Assembly: GCA_021324465.1 (NCBI GenBank)
Contig: JAJPJB010000087.1
Span: 1 to 57,426, forward strand
DNA from: Hyphomicrobiaceae bacterium
Lineage (GTDB): Bacteria > Pseudomonadota > Alphaproteobacteria > Rhizobiales > Xanthobacteraceae
Direction: 5' to 3'
Length of the DNA stretch: 57,426 nt
A program made the translations under genes and the position numbers. The notes under the pieces are model-generated. The model did no database searches, was not told where the DNA came from, and worked only from the letters and a program-made list of their open reading frames with translations. This document shows, piece by piece, positions 1 through 8,898 of the stretch (position 1 is the stretch's first letter; each line of letters begins with the position of its first letter).

Positions 1-96
1 CGCGAGGTGGTGCGCGTGTTGGGCGGCTTGCGCAAGAAGCTGGCGCTCGACCGCGACATGGAAGGGCGCTACTTCATCAAGTCGGGCAGCAAATGA
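1..96 (+). CDS. C-terminal end of an unidentified protein (5' truncated)
   Basis: Frame 1 is open from the window edge to TGA at 94-96 and encodes 31 residues, basic in the middle and ending GRYFIKSGSK. Base use resembles the neighbouring coding DNA. The family cannot be recognised from so short a piece. It runs in the same direction as the ABC transporter genes that follow, and its stop lies 35 bases before their probable first start codon, so it may belong to the same transcript. Confidence 0.5.
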   Translation, partial: REVVRVLGGLRKKLALDRDMEGRYFIKSGSK

Positions 97-131
97 ACCG
101 AGCGGCCACAAGCGGCAGGGGAGGAATCGTC

Positions 132-1175
132 ATGAGAATGTTGCGGTGGATTGTGTCGGCCGCGGCGCTGGGCGCGTTGGCTTTTGGCTCCGCAGGCGCG
201 CAGGAAACAACCGTCAAGATCGGCATCGCGCGCTCGACCTCCAACGCCGCCGAGCTGATGGCGCTCAAGCGCGGCTACTTCAAGGACGCCGGCATCAGGC
301 TGCAATGGGATGACATCGACACCACCGCCAATGTCATCCCCTTACTGGCGCAAAACCAATACAACATTGTCGCCGGCGGCATCTCGGCCGGCATCTTCAA
401 TGCGCTCGAAAAGGACCTCCCCATCACCATCCTGGCCGACCGAGTCTCCACGCCGATCGGGCACAATCTGATGCTGCGACCGGATCTGAAGGACACCATC
501 AAGGGCCTAAAGGACCTCAAAGGCAAAGTCATCGCGAGCAACGGGCAGGGTTCGGTGTCCACTTACGAGGTCGGAAAGATGCTCGACCGCGAGGGCCTGA
601 CCATCGCAGACGTGGATCTCAAGATTTTGCCGTTCACGCAGATGGGCGTCGCCTTCAGGAACAAGGCCATCGATGCGGCCTTGGTCATCCCGCCATTTGT
701 CTGGCAGCTCCAGGAGCAGGGATTGGCGGTCCCCTTCGGCAATGTCGATGAACTGGTGCAGCCGCGGCCGATGACCATTGCCGTAATCATGGCCAATACC
801 GACTGGATCAAGACCAGCCCGGATCTGGTTCAGCGCTATGTCACCGCGTGGCTGCGCGGCGTCCGCGACTACTGTAATGCCTATCACGGCGGAGCGAACC
901 GCCAGGAGGTCATCGACGAGTTGGTCAGCAGCAAGACCGAGCCACACAGGGAGCTGCTCGAGAAATATCCGTGGCCGGCGCGCAGCCCTAACGGCAAGAT
1001 CAATACCGCCAGTATGCTGGACATCAATGCCTGGTACGTCGCCAACAGGATGGCGGCGCAGAAATTCCAGCCAGAGCGGCTCGTCAACGCAACCTTCATC
1101 GACCAGGCAAACAACAAGCTCGGACCGTTTGAGCTCCAGAACAAGGACAGCAAGCTGCCGGGCTGCCGCGACTGA
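132..1175 (+). CDS. NitT/TauT-family ABC transporter substrate-binding protein
   Basis: Periplasmic binding component of an importer of the nitrate/taurine/sulfonate class. The N-terminus has a signal peptide (hydrophobic segment WIVSAAALGALAFGSAGAQ, cleavage expected near AGAQ). The mature part begins TTVKIGIARS and has the 'ELMALKRGYFKDAGI' pattern usual in SsuA/TauA-like proteins, about 347 residues in all. ATG 132 is preferred to the in-frame ATG at 93, because 'ggggagga' sits just before it and the hydrophobic core then lies at the correct distance. The ATPase and permease genes follow directly, so this is a three-gene importer operon. The ligand cannot be told from sequence. Confidence 0.88.
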   Translation: MRMLRWIVSAAALGALAFGSAGAQETTVKIGIARSTSNAAELMALKRGYFKDAGIRLQWDDIDTTANVIPLLAQNQYNIVAGGISAGIFNALEKDLPITILADRVSTPIGHNLMLRPDLKDTIKGLKDLKGKVIASNGQGSVSTYEVGKMLDREGLTIADVDLKILPFTQMGVAFRNKAIDAALVIPPFVWQLQEQGLAVPFGNVDELVQPRPMTIAVIMANTDWIKTSPDLVQRYVTAWLRGVRDYCNAYHGGANRQEVIDELVSSKTEPHRELLEKYPWPARSPNGKINTASMLDINAWYVANRMAAQKFQPERLVNATFIDQANNKLGPFELQNKDSKLPGCRD

Positions 1176-1199
1176 ACAAAATCCGGGGAGAAAGGTTTG

Positions 1200-1997
1200 A
1201 TGCCGGTGCAACGGCGCGGCGCGGCGATCGACATCGCAGGCCTGCGGCGGGAATATCCTGGGACCCGAGGCAGCGTCGTTGCGATTGATCATGTCGACCT
1301 GCGCATCGCGCCCGGCGAATTCCTCTGCATCGTCGGCCCGAGCGGCTGCGGGAAATCGACGCTGCTGCGCATCCTGGCCGGCCTCGACCGCCAGACGGCG
1401 GGGACTATCACGGTCGATGCCGCCGGCTGGGTGGTTGAGAACGCGATGGTGTTTCAGGAGAGCGGCCTGTTCCCCTGGATGAGCGTAGAGGCAAATGTGC
1501 GCTTCGGCCTCGACACGCGCGGTGTGCCGCGCGCGGAGGCCAATGCTCGCGTCGAAGCGGCGCTCAAGCTCGTCGGCCTTACACGTTTTCGCAATCACTT
1601 CCCGCATCAGCTTTCCGGCGGCATGCGCCAGCGCAGCGCCATCGCCCGCGCCTTCGTCACCGATCCCGGCATGCTGCTCATGGACGAGCCCTTCGCGGCG
1701 CTCGACGCGCAGAACCGCGTCATTCTCCAGGGCGAATTGGTGCGGCTGTGGGAGCAGACCGGAAAGACCGTGATCTATGTCACCCACTCGATCGAAGAGG
1801 CGCTGCTGATGGGTGACCGCACCGTCATCATGACCGCGCATCCGGGCCGCATCAAACAGGTCATCGACGTGCCGTTTCCTCATCCGCGGGACTTGCTGCA
1901 GCTTTCGGCCTCGCCCGAATTCGGCAAGCTCAAGCTCGACATCTGGCGCGTGCTCGAGGAGGAAGTGAACAGGGCAAGGGCGGAGATGGAAAAATGA
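1200..1997 (+). CDS. ABC transporter ATP-binding protein (NitT/TauT family)
   Basis: Cytoplasmic ATPase that energises the importer encoded on both sides. Visible motifs are Walker A GPSGCGKST (residues about 46-54), the Q-loop region MVFQESGLFPW, the ABC signature LSGGMRQRSAIARAF, Walker B MLLMDEPFAALD and the H-loop VTHSIEEA. Its 265 residues are normal for SsuB/TauB-type subunits. ATG 1200 follows 'ggggagaaagg'; a TTG codon lies directly before it in frame. The last codons overlap the permease start by four bases (ATGA at 1994-1997), which suggests translational coupling. Confidence 0.93.
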   Translation: MPVQRRGAAIDIAGLRREYPGTRGSVVAIDHVDLRIAPGEFLCIVGPSGCGKSTLLRILAGLDRQTAGTITVDAAGWVVENAMVFQESGLFPWMSVEANVRFGLDTRGVPRAEANARVEAALKLVGLTRFRNHFPHQLSGGMRQRSAIARAFVTDPGMLLMDEPFAALDAQNRVILQGELVRLWEQTGKTVIYVTHSIEEALLMGDRTVIMTAHPGRIKQVIDVPFPHPRDLLQLSASPEFGKLKLDIWRVLEEEVNRARAEMEK

Positions 1998-2770
1998 GCT
2001 CCAAAAGTCCAATGAGCCCCAAAACCCAAGAGCGGCTGCTCTATCTGATCTCGCCGATCGGGCTGATCGCGCTCTGGCAGCTTCTGCTCATGGCCGGTAT
2101 CGGCGACCGCCGTTTCGTGCCGGCGCCGAGCGACATCGCATGGCGCTATTGGGACATGCTCACCAACGGCGAGCTCGAGACGAACACGCTGGCGACGCTC
2201 TGGCGCGTGCTCGCGGGCTTCTTCCTTGGCAGCATCCCCGCAATCGCCGTGGGTCTGCTCATGGCGATGTTCCGTCCAATTCGGATCTTCTTCGATCCGC
2301 TGATTGCAAGCCTTTTCCCGATCCCGAAGATCGCGTTGATGCCGCTGCTCCTGCTCGTCTTCGGCTTCGGCGACGCCTCCAAGATCGCATTGGTGGTGAT
2401 CGCGGTGTTCTTCCCCGTGGTGATCAACACCTATGCCGGGGCGGCGAATATCGAACGCCTCTACTGGGACGTGGCGAAGAACTACGGCGCCAGCCAGTCC
2501 GTGATCTTCCGGCGCATCGTGTTGTTCGGCGCGCTGCCGATGATTTTCGCGGGACTCCGCATCGCGCTCGCCGTGTCGTTCATCGTCTTGGTTGCGGCCG
2601 AGTTCGTCTCTACGAAGGTCGGCATCGGCTACATGATCTGGAACTCATGGGAGCTCATGCAGGTCGACGTCATGTTTGTCGGCATCGTCACGGTGGGTCT
2701 GCTCGGCCTGATCGCAACGGCTATCTTGCAGGAGATCGAACGCAAGGTCATTCCCTGGAAGGCGGAGTAG
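1994..2770 (+). CDS. ABC transporter permease (NitT/TauT family)
   Basis: Inner-membrane channel subunit of 258 residues with about six hydrophobic segments, typical of the SsuC/TauC family. The cytoplasmic coupling loop for contact with the ATPase is visible as the stretch around NYGASQSVIFRRIVLFGALP, close to the EAA motif. It begins inside the stop codon of the ATPase gene and is the last gene of the importer operon. The next gene downstream is convergent. Confidence 0.92.
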   Translation: MSSKSPMSPKTQERLLYLISPIGLIALWQLLLMAGIGDRRFVPAPSDIAWRYWDMLTNGELETNTLATLWRVLAGFFLGSIPAIAVGLLMAMFRPIRIFFDPLIASLFPIPKIALMPLLLLVFGFGDASKIALVVIAVFFPVVINTYAGAANIERLYWDVAKNYGASQSVIFRRIVLFGALPMIFAGLRIALAVSFIVLVAAEFVSTKVGIGYMIWNSWELMQVDVMFVGIVTVGLLGLIATAILQEIERKVIPWKAE

Positions 2771-2807
2771 GAGACCGAATCTCACTGAGGCGTCGTGATT
2801 TTGACTC

Positions 2808-2853
2808 GTCATCCCGGCCCGCCGCGATCGTCGTCGCGGGCATCCACGCCTCG
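2808..2853. repeat. Palindromic intergenic element of rhizobial type
   Basis: This lies between the convergent permease and molybdenum hydroxylase genes. The text starts 'gtcatcccggc', passes through a GC-rich self-complementary core (cgcga...tcgcg around tcgtcg, 2823-2838) and ends 'gggcatccacg'. That layout resembles the short palindromic repeats scattered in intergenic DNA of Bradyrhizobium relatives. It may also act as a bidirectional transcription stop. Family membership is from memory and was not searched. Confidence 0.4.
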
Positions 2854-2925
2854 ATGCAGCGTCGCGGCTCGAGACGTGCATGGCCGAAGCAAGGTCCGTC
2901 ACGACAGTCTCCGACGGACGCGCGA

Positions 2926-5283
2926 CTACACGCCTTCCTTCGCCGCCTGGATCGCGCTCCAGATGCGTGCGGGCGTTGCCGGCATGTCGATGTGGGTGAC
3001 ACCGTAATGCTTCAGCGCATCCAAGACGGCGTTCATCACCGCCGCCAGCGCCGGCGTTATGCCGGCCTCGCCGCCGCCTTTGACGCGCAGCGGATTGCCT
3101 TGCGTCGGGTCCTCTGTCAGCGTGATATCGAATGACGGCACGAAATCGGCGCGCGCAACGGCGTAGTCCATGAAGCTTGCGGTCAGCAGCTGGCCGCTTT
3201 CGTCATAATGCACCTCCTCGAGGAGCGCTTGACCGATGCCCTGCACGATGCCGCCGTGCACCTGGCCGTGCAGGATCAACGGATTGATCGGCCGTCCGGC
3301 GTCGTCGATCGAGCTATAACGCGCAATGCTGACGGCGCCAGTGTCGGGATCGATCTCGACCTCGCAGATCGCGCAGCCGGTCGGATAGGCTGGGATGCGG
3401 CCGGTGAATGTCTTTTTGGATTGCAACGGCTTGCCGCCGCCGAGCGCCGGGTTGTCGCTTATTGCCTGCGCGACATCGGTGATGGTCAGACGTCTGTTGC
3501 TGGCCTGCGCTGCAAACAGGCCATCGGTGAACGAAACCTCGCCCTCCCGCACGCCGAGGATTTTTGCCGCCAATGCCCTGCCTTGCGCCACCACGTCCGC
3601 GCAAGCTTCCACGATCAGCGTGCCGGCGAGCCGCATCGAACGGTCGGAATGGGTACCACTACCGGAGGGAATTTTTGCGGTGTCGCCGCCGACCAAGACA
3701 ATGTCCTGCGGGTGCACACCGAGCAAATCGGCACTCACCTGCGCAAAGCTTGTCTCATGACCCTGGCCGGTCGATTGCGTGCCGACCGCAAGCTCGACCT
3801 TGCCGATGGGCAGCACCGTGACCTCGACGCGCTCGTGCGGGATGCCGACGGGCGTCTCGACATAGTTCGCGATGCCGATGCCGCGCAGCTTGCCGCGTTT
3901 GCGCGACTCGCGCTTGCGCGCGGCAAAGCCCTTCCAGTCCGCGAGCGTGATGATGCGCTTCATATTGCCCGCGAAATCGCCGCTGTCGTATAGCAGCCCG
4001 CTCGCCGTGCGGTAGGGCAGATTCTTCTTCGGGATGACGTTTTTCTGTCGAATTTTCAGGCGGTCGATGCCGAGCCGATCGGCGGCGAGATCGATCAGCC
4101 GTTCCAAGACGAGCGTCGCCTCGGGTCGCCCGGCGCCGCGGAACGGTGCAGTCGGCACCGTATTGGTCAGCACCGAGCGGCAGCGCATGTGCATCAGCGG
4201 GATGTCATAGACCGTGGTGGCTACGCGATAGGCATTGGAGAGCGGCACGTAACTCACGGTATGGCCGCCGCAGGTGCCGATGTGATCGACATCATAGGCC
4301 GTGATGCGGCCGTCGCGCCTGAGCGCAAGCCGCGCCGTCGTGAGGAGGTCGCGGCCGGCGTAATCGGTGAGGAAGGACTCCAAGCGGTCGTTAGTCCACT
4401 TCACCGGCCGGCCGACGCGCTTTGCAGCCCAGAGGATGGCAGCTTGCTCCGGATAGAGATTGTTCCGGAGGCCGAAGCCGCCGCCGACATCGGGGCAGAT
4501 GAAGCGAACCTTGTCGAGTGGCAGGCCAAAGCTTTCCGAGAGCACCATGCGCGGCACATGGACGCCCTGGTTTCCGGAAATCAGCGTGTAGGAATCCATT
4601 GCTGCATCGTAGTTGGCGATGCCGGACCGCGGCTCCATCTGTGCGTTGGCGATCCGCTGATTGCGAAAGCTCTGCTCGACAATAAGATCGGCGGCAGCGA
4701 ACGCCGCGCGCACCGCTGCCGCGTCGCCGAACTCCTGATCGAGCGCGATGTTGTCGGGCGCCGAGGCCCAAATCGCTGCGGCACCGTCCGCCTCGCGCGG
4801 ATCGATCACTGTCCGCAGCACCTCGTATTCGACCTTCACCGCCTCGACAGCGTCGCGCGCCTGAAACAGCGTTTCCGCGACGACAACCGCAACCGCCTCG
4901 CCCGGATAGCGTACACGGTCGACGGCCAACGGAAATTGCTGCTCCTCCAGCACCGGGCGTTTCTCGGGCGCGAAGGCGCGCACCTTGATGTCGATTGCGC
5001 CGGCGGGGTTGGGGCGCTGCATCGCGCCTTTCAATCCATCGGAGACGTAATCAGCGCCGGTCAAAACTGCGATCACGCCCGGCATCCTTCGCGCCGCGGC
5101 GATTTCGATCCGTTTCACGACCGCATGGGCATACGGCGAGCGCACAAAGGCGGCAATCGTCTGGCCCGGCATTGCGATGTCGTCGGAATACTTCCCCGCG
5201 CCGCGCACGAGCCGCAGGTCCTCGAGGCGCGGCATCGGCCGTCCGATATACGGCCCGGTTTCGGCTCTCGGCTTCTGGTCCAT
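2926..5283 (-). CDS. Xanthine dehydrogenase/CO dehydrogenase-family molybdopterin-binding large subunit
   Basis: A 785-residue protein of the molybdenum hydroxylase family that binds the Mo-molybdopterin cytosine dinucleotide cofactor. It opens with the usual IGRPMPRLEDLRLVRGAGKYSDDI. Cofactor-binding segments include DVGGGFGLRNNLYPEQ, APFRGAGRPEATLVLERLID and TQSTGQGHETSFAQ, and the catalytic Glu is expected in VKGGGEAGITPA. The loop reads FRGAGR and not the AYxCSFR of true (form I) CO dehydrogenase, so the substrate is probably another heterocycle or aldehyde. The FAD and 2Fe-2S subunits that usually sit beside it are absent on both sides. It converges on the ABC importer. Confidence 0.87.
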   Translation of the reverse strand: MDQKPRAETGPYIGRPMPRLEDLRLVRGAGKYSDDIAMPGQTIAAFVRSPYAHAVVKRIEIAAARRMPGVIAVLTGADYVSDGLKGAMQRPNPAGAIDIKVRAFAPEKRPVLEEQQFPLAVDRVRYPGEAVAVVVAETLFQARDAVEAVKVEYEVLRTVIDPREADGAAAIWASAPDNIALDQEFGDAAAVRAAFAAADLIVEQSFRNQRIANAQMEPRSGIANYDAAMDSYTLISGNQGVHVPRMVLSESFGLPLDKVRFICPDVGGGFGLRNNLYPEQAAILWAAKRVGRPVKWTNDRLESFLTDYAGRDLLTTARLALRRDGRITAYDVDHIGTCGGHTVSYVPLSNAYRVATTVYDIPLMHMRCRSVLTNTVPTAPFRGAGRPEATLVLERLIDLAADRLGIDRLKIRQKNVIPKKNLPYRTASGLLYDSGDFAGNMKRIITLADWKGFAARKRESRKRGKLRGIGIANYVETPVGIPHERVEVTVLPIGKVELAVGTQSTGQGHETSFAQVSADLLGVHPQDIVLVGGDTAKIPSGSGTHSDRSMRLAGTLIVEACADVVAQGRALAAKILGVREGEVSFTDGLFAAQASNRRLTITDVAQAISDNPALGGGKPLQSKKTFTGRIPAYPTGCAICEVEIDPDTGAVSIARYSSIDDAGRPINPLILHGQVHGGIVQGIGQALLEEVHYDESGQLLTASFMDYAVARADFVPSFDITLTEDPTQGNPLRVKGGGEAGITPALAAVMNAVLDALKHYGVTHIDMPATPARIWSAIQAAKEGV

Positions 5284-5555
5284 TGCGCTTGGCGGATGCT
5301 CCGAAGTGGTGTGCTGGCGGGCTGCCTATCCAAAGCCTGCCGGTGTGACCGGTTGGGCGCGTGGAAGGGCGCCCCAAAGAATACGTCAGAATAAGTCCGC
5401 ACTTCTTCATTTGTGAAGCAAGGGAGGTGACTGGCAGTCAATATGCGCTGGTGACATCGCAATTGCAGGGCCAAGCTGCGATCGCACGCTCGGTCGGGCG
5501 ATTGAATTTGGTGCGCCCGGAGAAATCGGTGCCGCGCGAACGGTGAATACGCTGA

Positions 5556-7007
5556 TCAACCTTTGATGATGGCAATGGGGCGCAGGCGCGCGACTTTTGC
5601 GGCGATGCCAGCTTCGGCGACCACGTCGACCACCTGATCGACGGACTTGTAGGCTTCCGGCGCCTCCTCGATCAGTCCCTTCTTCGACCCGGCACGAACC
5701 TCGATGCCGGCTTCGCGCAGTGCGGCGCGGAGCCGATCGTAGGGGACTGCCTCTTTGGCCCTTCGGCGTGACAGCAGACGGCCAGCGCCATGGCACGTCG
5801 AGCCAAAAGAGTCGTGCATGGCGGTCTCGGTGCCGGCGAGCACATAGGACGCGGTGCCCATCGATCCCGGAATAAAGACGGGCTGACCCGGCTGACGATA
5901 CGGTTCCGGTAAGTCGGGATGTGTCGGGCCGAAGGCGCGTGTCGCGCCCTTGCGATGCACAACGCATGGCGTGCCAGCATGCGTTTCGAGCTTCGCGATA
6001 TTGTGTGAGACATCATAAACCAGCCGCAGCACGTCATTTGTTTTCAATACGCGGCGCCACGCTTCGCGAATCGCTTGCGTGATGACCTGCCGGTTGCACC
6101 AGGCGAAATTTGCAGCCGCCGCCATGGCACGAAAATAGGCCTGGCCTTCCGCAGAGCGGAAGGGCGCACACGCCAGTTCGCGATCGGGGACGGCAATGCC
6201 GTATTTGGCCATCGCCAGGTCCATGCATCGGACATATTCCGTGCAGGTCTGATGTCCAAGCCCGCGCGAGCCGGTGTGAATCAGAAATGTGACTTGGCCC
6301 TCGAACATTCCGAACGCTCTTGCCCGTTCGGCGTCGAAGATTCGTTCAACGCGCTGGATTTCAAGAAAGTGATTGCCGGCGCCCAAAGTGCCGAGCTGAT
6401 CCTTGCCCCGTTGCCGCGCCCGCTCCGGGACCGCCTCACTTGATGCCGCGTCGAAGCAGCCGTGTTCTTCGACGAAATCGGTGTCGGCCTCGCTAGCGCG
6501 CCCCGTGGCGACGGCCCAACGCAAGCCGGTATTGAGCACGGCGTCCAGGTTTGCCTCGTCGAGCTCGATCGGGCCGCTACAGCCGATGCCCGTCGGCACA
6601 TCGCGCTGTATCTGGGTAGCAAGCGCCGCCACGCGATCGCGGATGTCGTCATGGGCCGCACTGCTTGCCAGCAGGCGCACCCCGCAATTGATGTCATAGC
6701 CGACGCCGCCGGGCGAGATCACGCCGTCCTCGGCCCGCACCGCCACCACGCCGCCAATCGGAAAGCCGTAGCCCTGATGAATGTCGGGCATGGCCAAAAC
6801 CGGCTCCTGCACGCCCGGAAAGGTTGCTGTATTGACCAACTGCTCGAGCGAACGCTCAGCGAGCAAATGTTCGATCATCTCGCGGCTCGCATAGAGCCGC
6901 GCGCTCACGCGCATATCGCTGCGAAAGCTTCGCGGAATTTCCCACTGACAAGGGCCGATCGGCCTGAAATCGGCGAGCGTCATCGCATCCATGAACTCGT
7001 ACATCAC
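5556..7007 (-). CDS. rtcB: RNA-splicing ligase RtcB
   Basis: GTP- and Mn-dependent ligase that joins RNA 2',3'-cyclic phosphate or 3'-phosphate ends to 5'-OH ends. At 483 residues it is full length and carries the family landmarks HQGYGFPIGG (77-86), DINCGVRLL (105-113, with the metal-binding Asp and Cys), GAGNHFLEIQ (about 210), HTGSRGLGH (244-252), SHNIAK (334-339), HRKGATRAF (351-359) and CHGAGR (405-410), whose His is the expected guanylylation site. Its start overlaps the end of the archease gene by four bases (ATGA, 7004-7007), so the two are a translationally coupled pair. No rtcA or sigma54-type rtcR gene is nearby. Confidence 0.95.
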   Translation of the reverse strand: MMYEFMDAMTLADFRPIGPCQWEIPRSFRSDMRVSARLYASREMIEHLLAERSLEQLVNTATFPGVQEPVLAMPDIHQGYGFPIGGVVAVRAEDGVISPGGVGYDINCGVRLLASSAAHDDIRDRVAALATQIQRDVPTGIGCSGPIELDEANLDAVLNTGLRWAVATGRASEADTDFVEEHGCFDAASSEAVPERARQRGKDQLGTLGAGNHFLEIQRVERIFDAERARAFGMFEGQVTFLIHTGSRGLGHQTCTEYVRCMDLAMAKYGIAVPDRELACAPFRSAEGQAYFRAMAAAANFAWCNRQVITQAIREAWRRVLKTNDVLRLVYDVSHNIAKLETHAGTPCVVHRKGATRAFGPTHPDLPEPYRQPGQPVFIPGSMGTASYVLAGTETAMHDSFGSTCHGAGRLLSRRRAKEAVPYDRLRAALREAGIEVRAGSKKGLIEEAPEAYKSVDQVVDVVAEAGIAAKVARLRPIAIIKG

Positions 7008-7447
7008 ACGTCGAACACCACAATAGCTTCCCAGCCGTTGTTGTCCTGACGGATCGAAAGCTCATGGTGGGTCACGGCTTTTACATCATCGATAGCCTCG
7101 GCCGGCACAGTTCCGACTTCGCCCGCGAGGCGATGCTCATTGAGCGCGCTTATGACAAAGCCGCAATAAGCGCGCCGCTCGGCTGCTGAGCGCCAGAGCA
7201 GTTCTGCGAGCCAGTCGACCAGCAGGGCCTCGAGATCCGGTGCCGAAACTTCAATCGGCTGCCATTGCTCCGGCTGCGCTTTGAGAATTTCCTCGCCGTA
7301 CAGATACGCCGTCATGCCCAGCGCGGCATTGGCGAACAATTGTTGCAGCGTGCTGCCCCGCGCCCGCAGCTTCACATCTCCGGGATGGTCGAGCCATTCG
7401 AACGGTGCCTGGCCAAGGCGCTCTGCTTTCGCGGACAATCCGTTCAA
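7004..7447 (-). CDS. Archease (RtcB activating factor)
   Basis: Small protein (147 residues) that helps RtcB turn over by promoting its guanylylation. The family pattern FEWLDHPGDVKLRARG near the N-terminus and DVKAVTHHELSIRQDNNGWEAIVVFDV spread over the C-terminus, including the acidic residues that bind calcium in studied members, identify it. The frame has no ATG near the conserved beginning; TTG at 7447 is the best start, with 'ggag' seven bases before it. It is immediately upstream of rtcB in the same operon. Confidence 0.85.
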   Translation of the reverse strand: MNGLSAKAERLGQAPFEWLDHPGDVKLRARGSTLQQLFANAALGMTAYLYGEEILKAQPEQWQPIEVSAPDLEALLVDWLAELLWRSAAERRAYCGFVISALNEHRLAGEVGTVPAEAIDDVKAVTHHELSIRQDNNGWEAIVVFDV

Positions 7448-8273
7448 CGAAAGACTCCATGTGCTGTGGCCGCCGGCATCGGGTTGCGCCTGATCACTCT
7501 CTCAAGACCACCCCGGCAACGGAGCGGAGCACCACGATGAGCAACACGCAGGTCCCCAGCCGGCAAAGATCGTGCGCCGCCGGGCCTGCGCAGCACGATT
7601 CCGCCCTGCCGCGTCTGCTCCGCCGGGTGGAGTTCCTGTTCGCGCAATCCGTCGCTGCCGATCGGACTCCGCCGATGGTCCTGATGATCCTCCCGGCGCC
7701 ACCGCGATTGAGCAGGGCGTGTCCTCGACGCGGCCCCGGACGCGACGTTGCGGACAGATGTTCTTGCCGGTTCCAGGTGTTCCCGGGAAGGCTCGTCGCC
7801 GGGATTAAGGCCTCTGCTGCGACCGGCCGCGGGCTTGTCCTCCAGCCGGTTTGGGGGTCCCTCTCGCTCACAGCGGCGTCTCCAGAGTTGGATTCACAGG
7901 GTGAACGCCGCAAGCGCAACCGCGTTGCCCGGGCCATCGATGCCGATCAGAACACGTGCTGCACTGCAGCCGAAGCGCTATGCCGGCTCAGCCGTGACGA
8001 CAGCCATCACGACAGTTATGACGTCGGATCTTGCCTGGCTGGTCGGCGCGGCCTTTGCTGCATTGCTGGCGCTTTATCTGTCGAGCCATTTCGGGCCGAT
8101 GTCGTCGGGGGCTGTCTTCTCTTCGGCGCCGTCGGCACGCTGGTTGCTCTTGCGATCAGTGACCCGATTGAGAATCGTCCGTTCGAGAACGGCTCGATAG
8201 CCTCGCGCTGAAATCCGAGCCATCGTATTCTCTCGACCATCGTCAGACAGGCGAGGGTGAGGAAACGGGGACC
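7448..8273. other. Gene-poor interval of about 0.8 kb
   Basis: No recognised protein or structured RNA was found in this interval. The longest plus-strand frame, usable from ATG 7537 to 8211, gives a Cys/Arg-rich sequence with no family resemblance. A second frame, from ATG 8018, contains one plausible hydrophobic stretch (LAWLVGAAFAALLALYLSS) but no clear ribosome-binding site. The interval must hold the promoter of the archease-rtcB pair (minus strand) and of the ArsC-like gene (plus strand). It may be decayed coding DNA. Confidence 0.5.
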
Positions 8274-8663
8274 ATGACCAAAGCAAAGGCGGCAGCGAAG
8301 CCGCTCACGATCTACGGCATCAAGAACTGCGATACCATGAAGAAGGCGCGTGCTTGGCTCGACCAGCATGGCATCGATTACGCGTTTCACGACTACAACG
8401 CCGCCGGCATCGCGCGCGAGCAGCTCGAGACGTGGTGCAAGAAACTTGGATGGGAGGCGTTGCTCAACCGCGCGGGCACGACCTTCCGCAAGCTGCCGGA
8501 CAAAGACAAGAATGGGCTCAACGCCAAAAAAGCGATGGCGCTGATGCTGGCGCAGCCATCCATGATCAAGCGGCCTGTTCTCGATCTCGGCGCCGGCAAA
8601 TTGCTGGTCGGCTTCACACCCGAGCTCTACCAGCCCCTCGTCGGCAACCGCGCCACGCGCTAG
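8274..8663 (+). CDS. ArsC/Spx/YffB-family thioredoxin-fold protein
   Basis: 129-residue protein of the arsenate-reductase-like family. It has IYGIKNCDTMKKARAWLD (residues 12-29), in which a single Cys replaces a CxxC pair, then the family segments LLNRAGTTFRKL and PSMIKRPVLD. This pattern fits the YffB branch, whose members may act on glutathione-linked substrates, better than genuine arsenate reductase. No ars genes are nearby. Start ATG 8274 follows 'gaggaaacggggacc'. Confidence 0.85.
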   Translation: MTKAKAAAKPLTIYGIKNCDTMKKARAWLDQHGIDYAFHDYNAAGIAREQLETWCKKLGWEALLNRAGTTFRKLPDKDKNGLNAKKAMALMLAQPSMIKRPVLDLGAGKLLVGFTPELYQPLVGNRATR

Positions 8664-8898
8664 ACGGGCGGGCCCGGTCACTACCGCCGCTAAGTTCCAA
8701 CCGATGTTCCGCCGCCATTCCATGCGGGGAACGGCCTTGTTGTTCCCGTTTTCCAACATCGGCAAGGGGCAGCCATTTTCCAGCCATCGCTCCATCACGC
8801 TTTGTCCGAAGAGATCGGGTTGCTTGGCCACCGATCAACTGGGCTGACGGGCGGGCTCATACTTTGTCGGACATAAAGCGTCGGGGAAGCGGCTAGAT

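Noticed and set aside
507-2012. 501-codon minus-strand open frame opposite the ABC transporter genes
   Set aside because: It is a shadow of the high-GC plus-strand genes; its translation is His/Arg/Asp-rich and lacks family motifs, while the opposite strand has complete ABC motifs.
7537-8211. Plus-strand frame as a protein gene
   Set aside because: Unusually rich in Cys and Arg, no family resemblance, no clear ribosome-binding site; kept only as a note within the gene-poor interval.
8016-8831. 271-codon minus-strand frame opposite the ArsC-like gene
   Set aside because: The ArsC-like protein is clearly recognisable on the plus strand. The first residues (MAKQPDLFGQ) looked tempting but lead to no known family.
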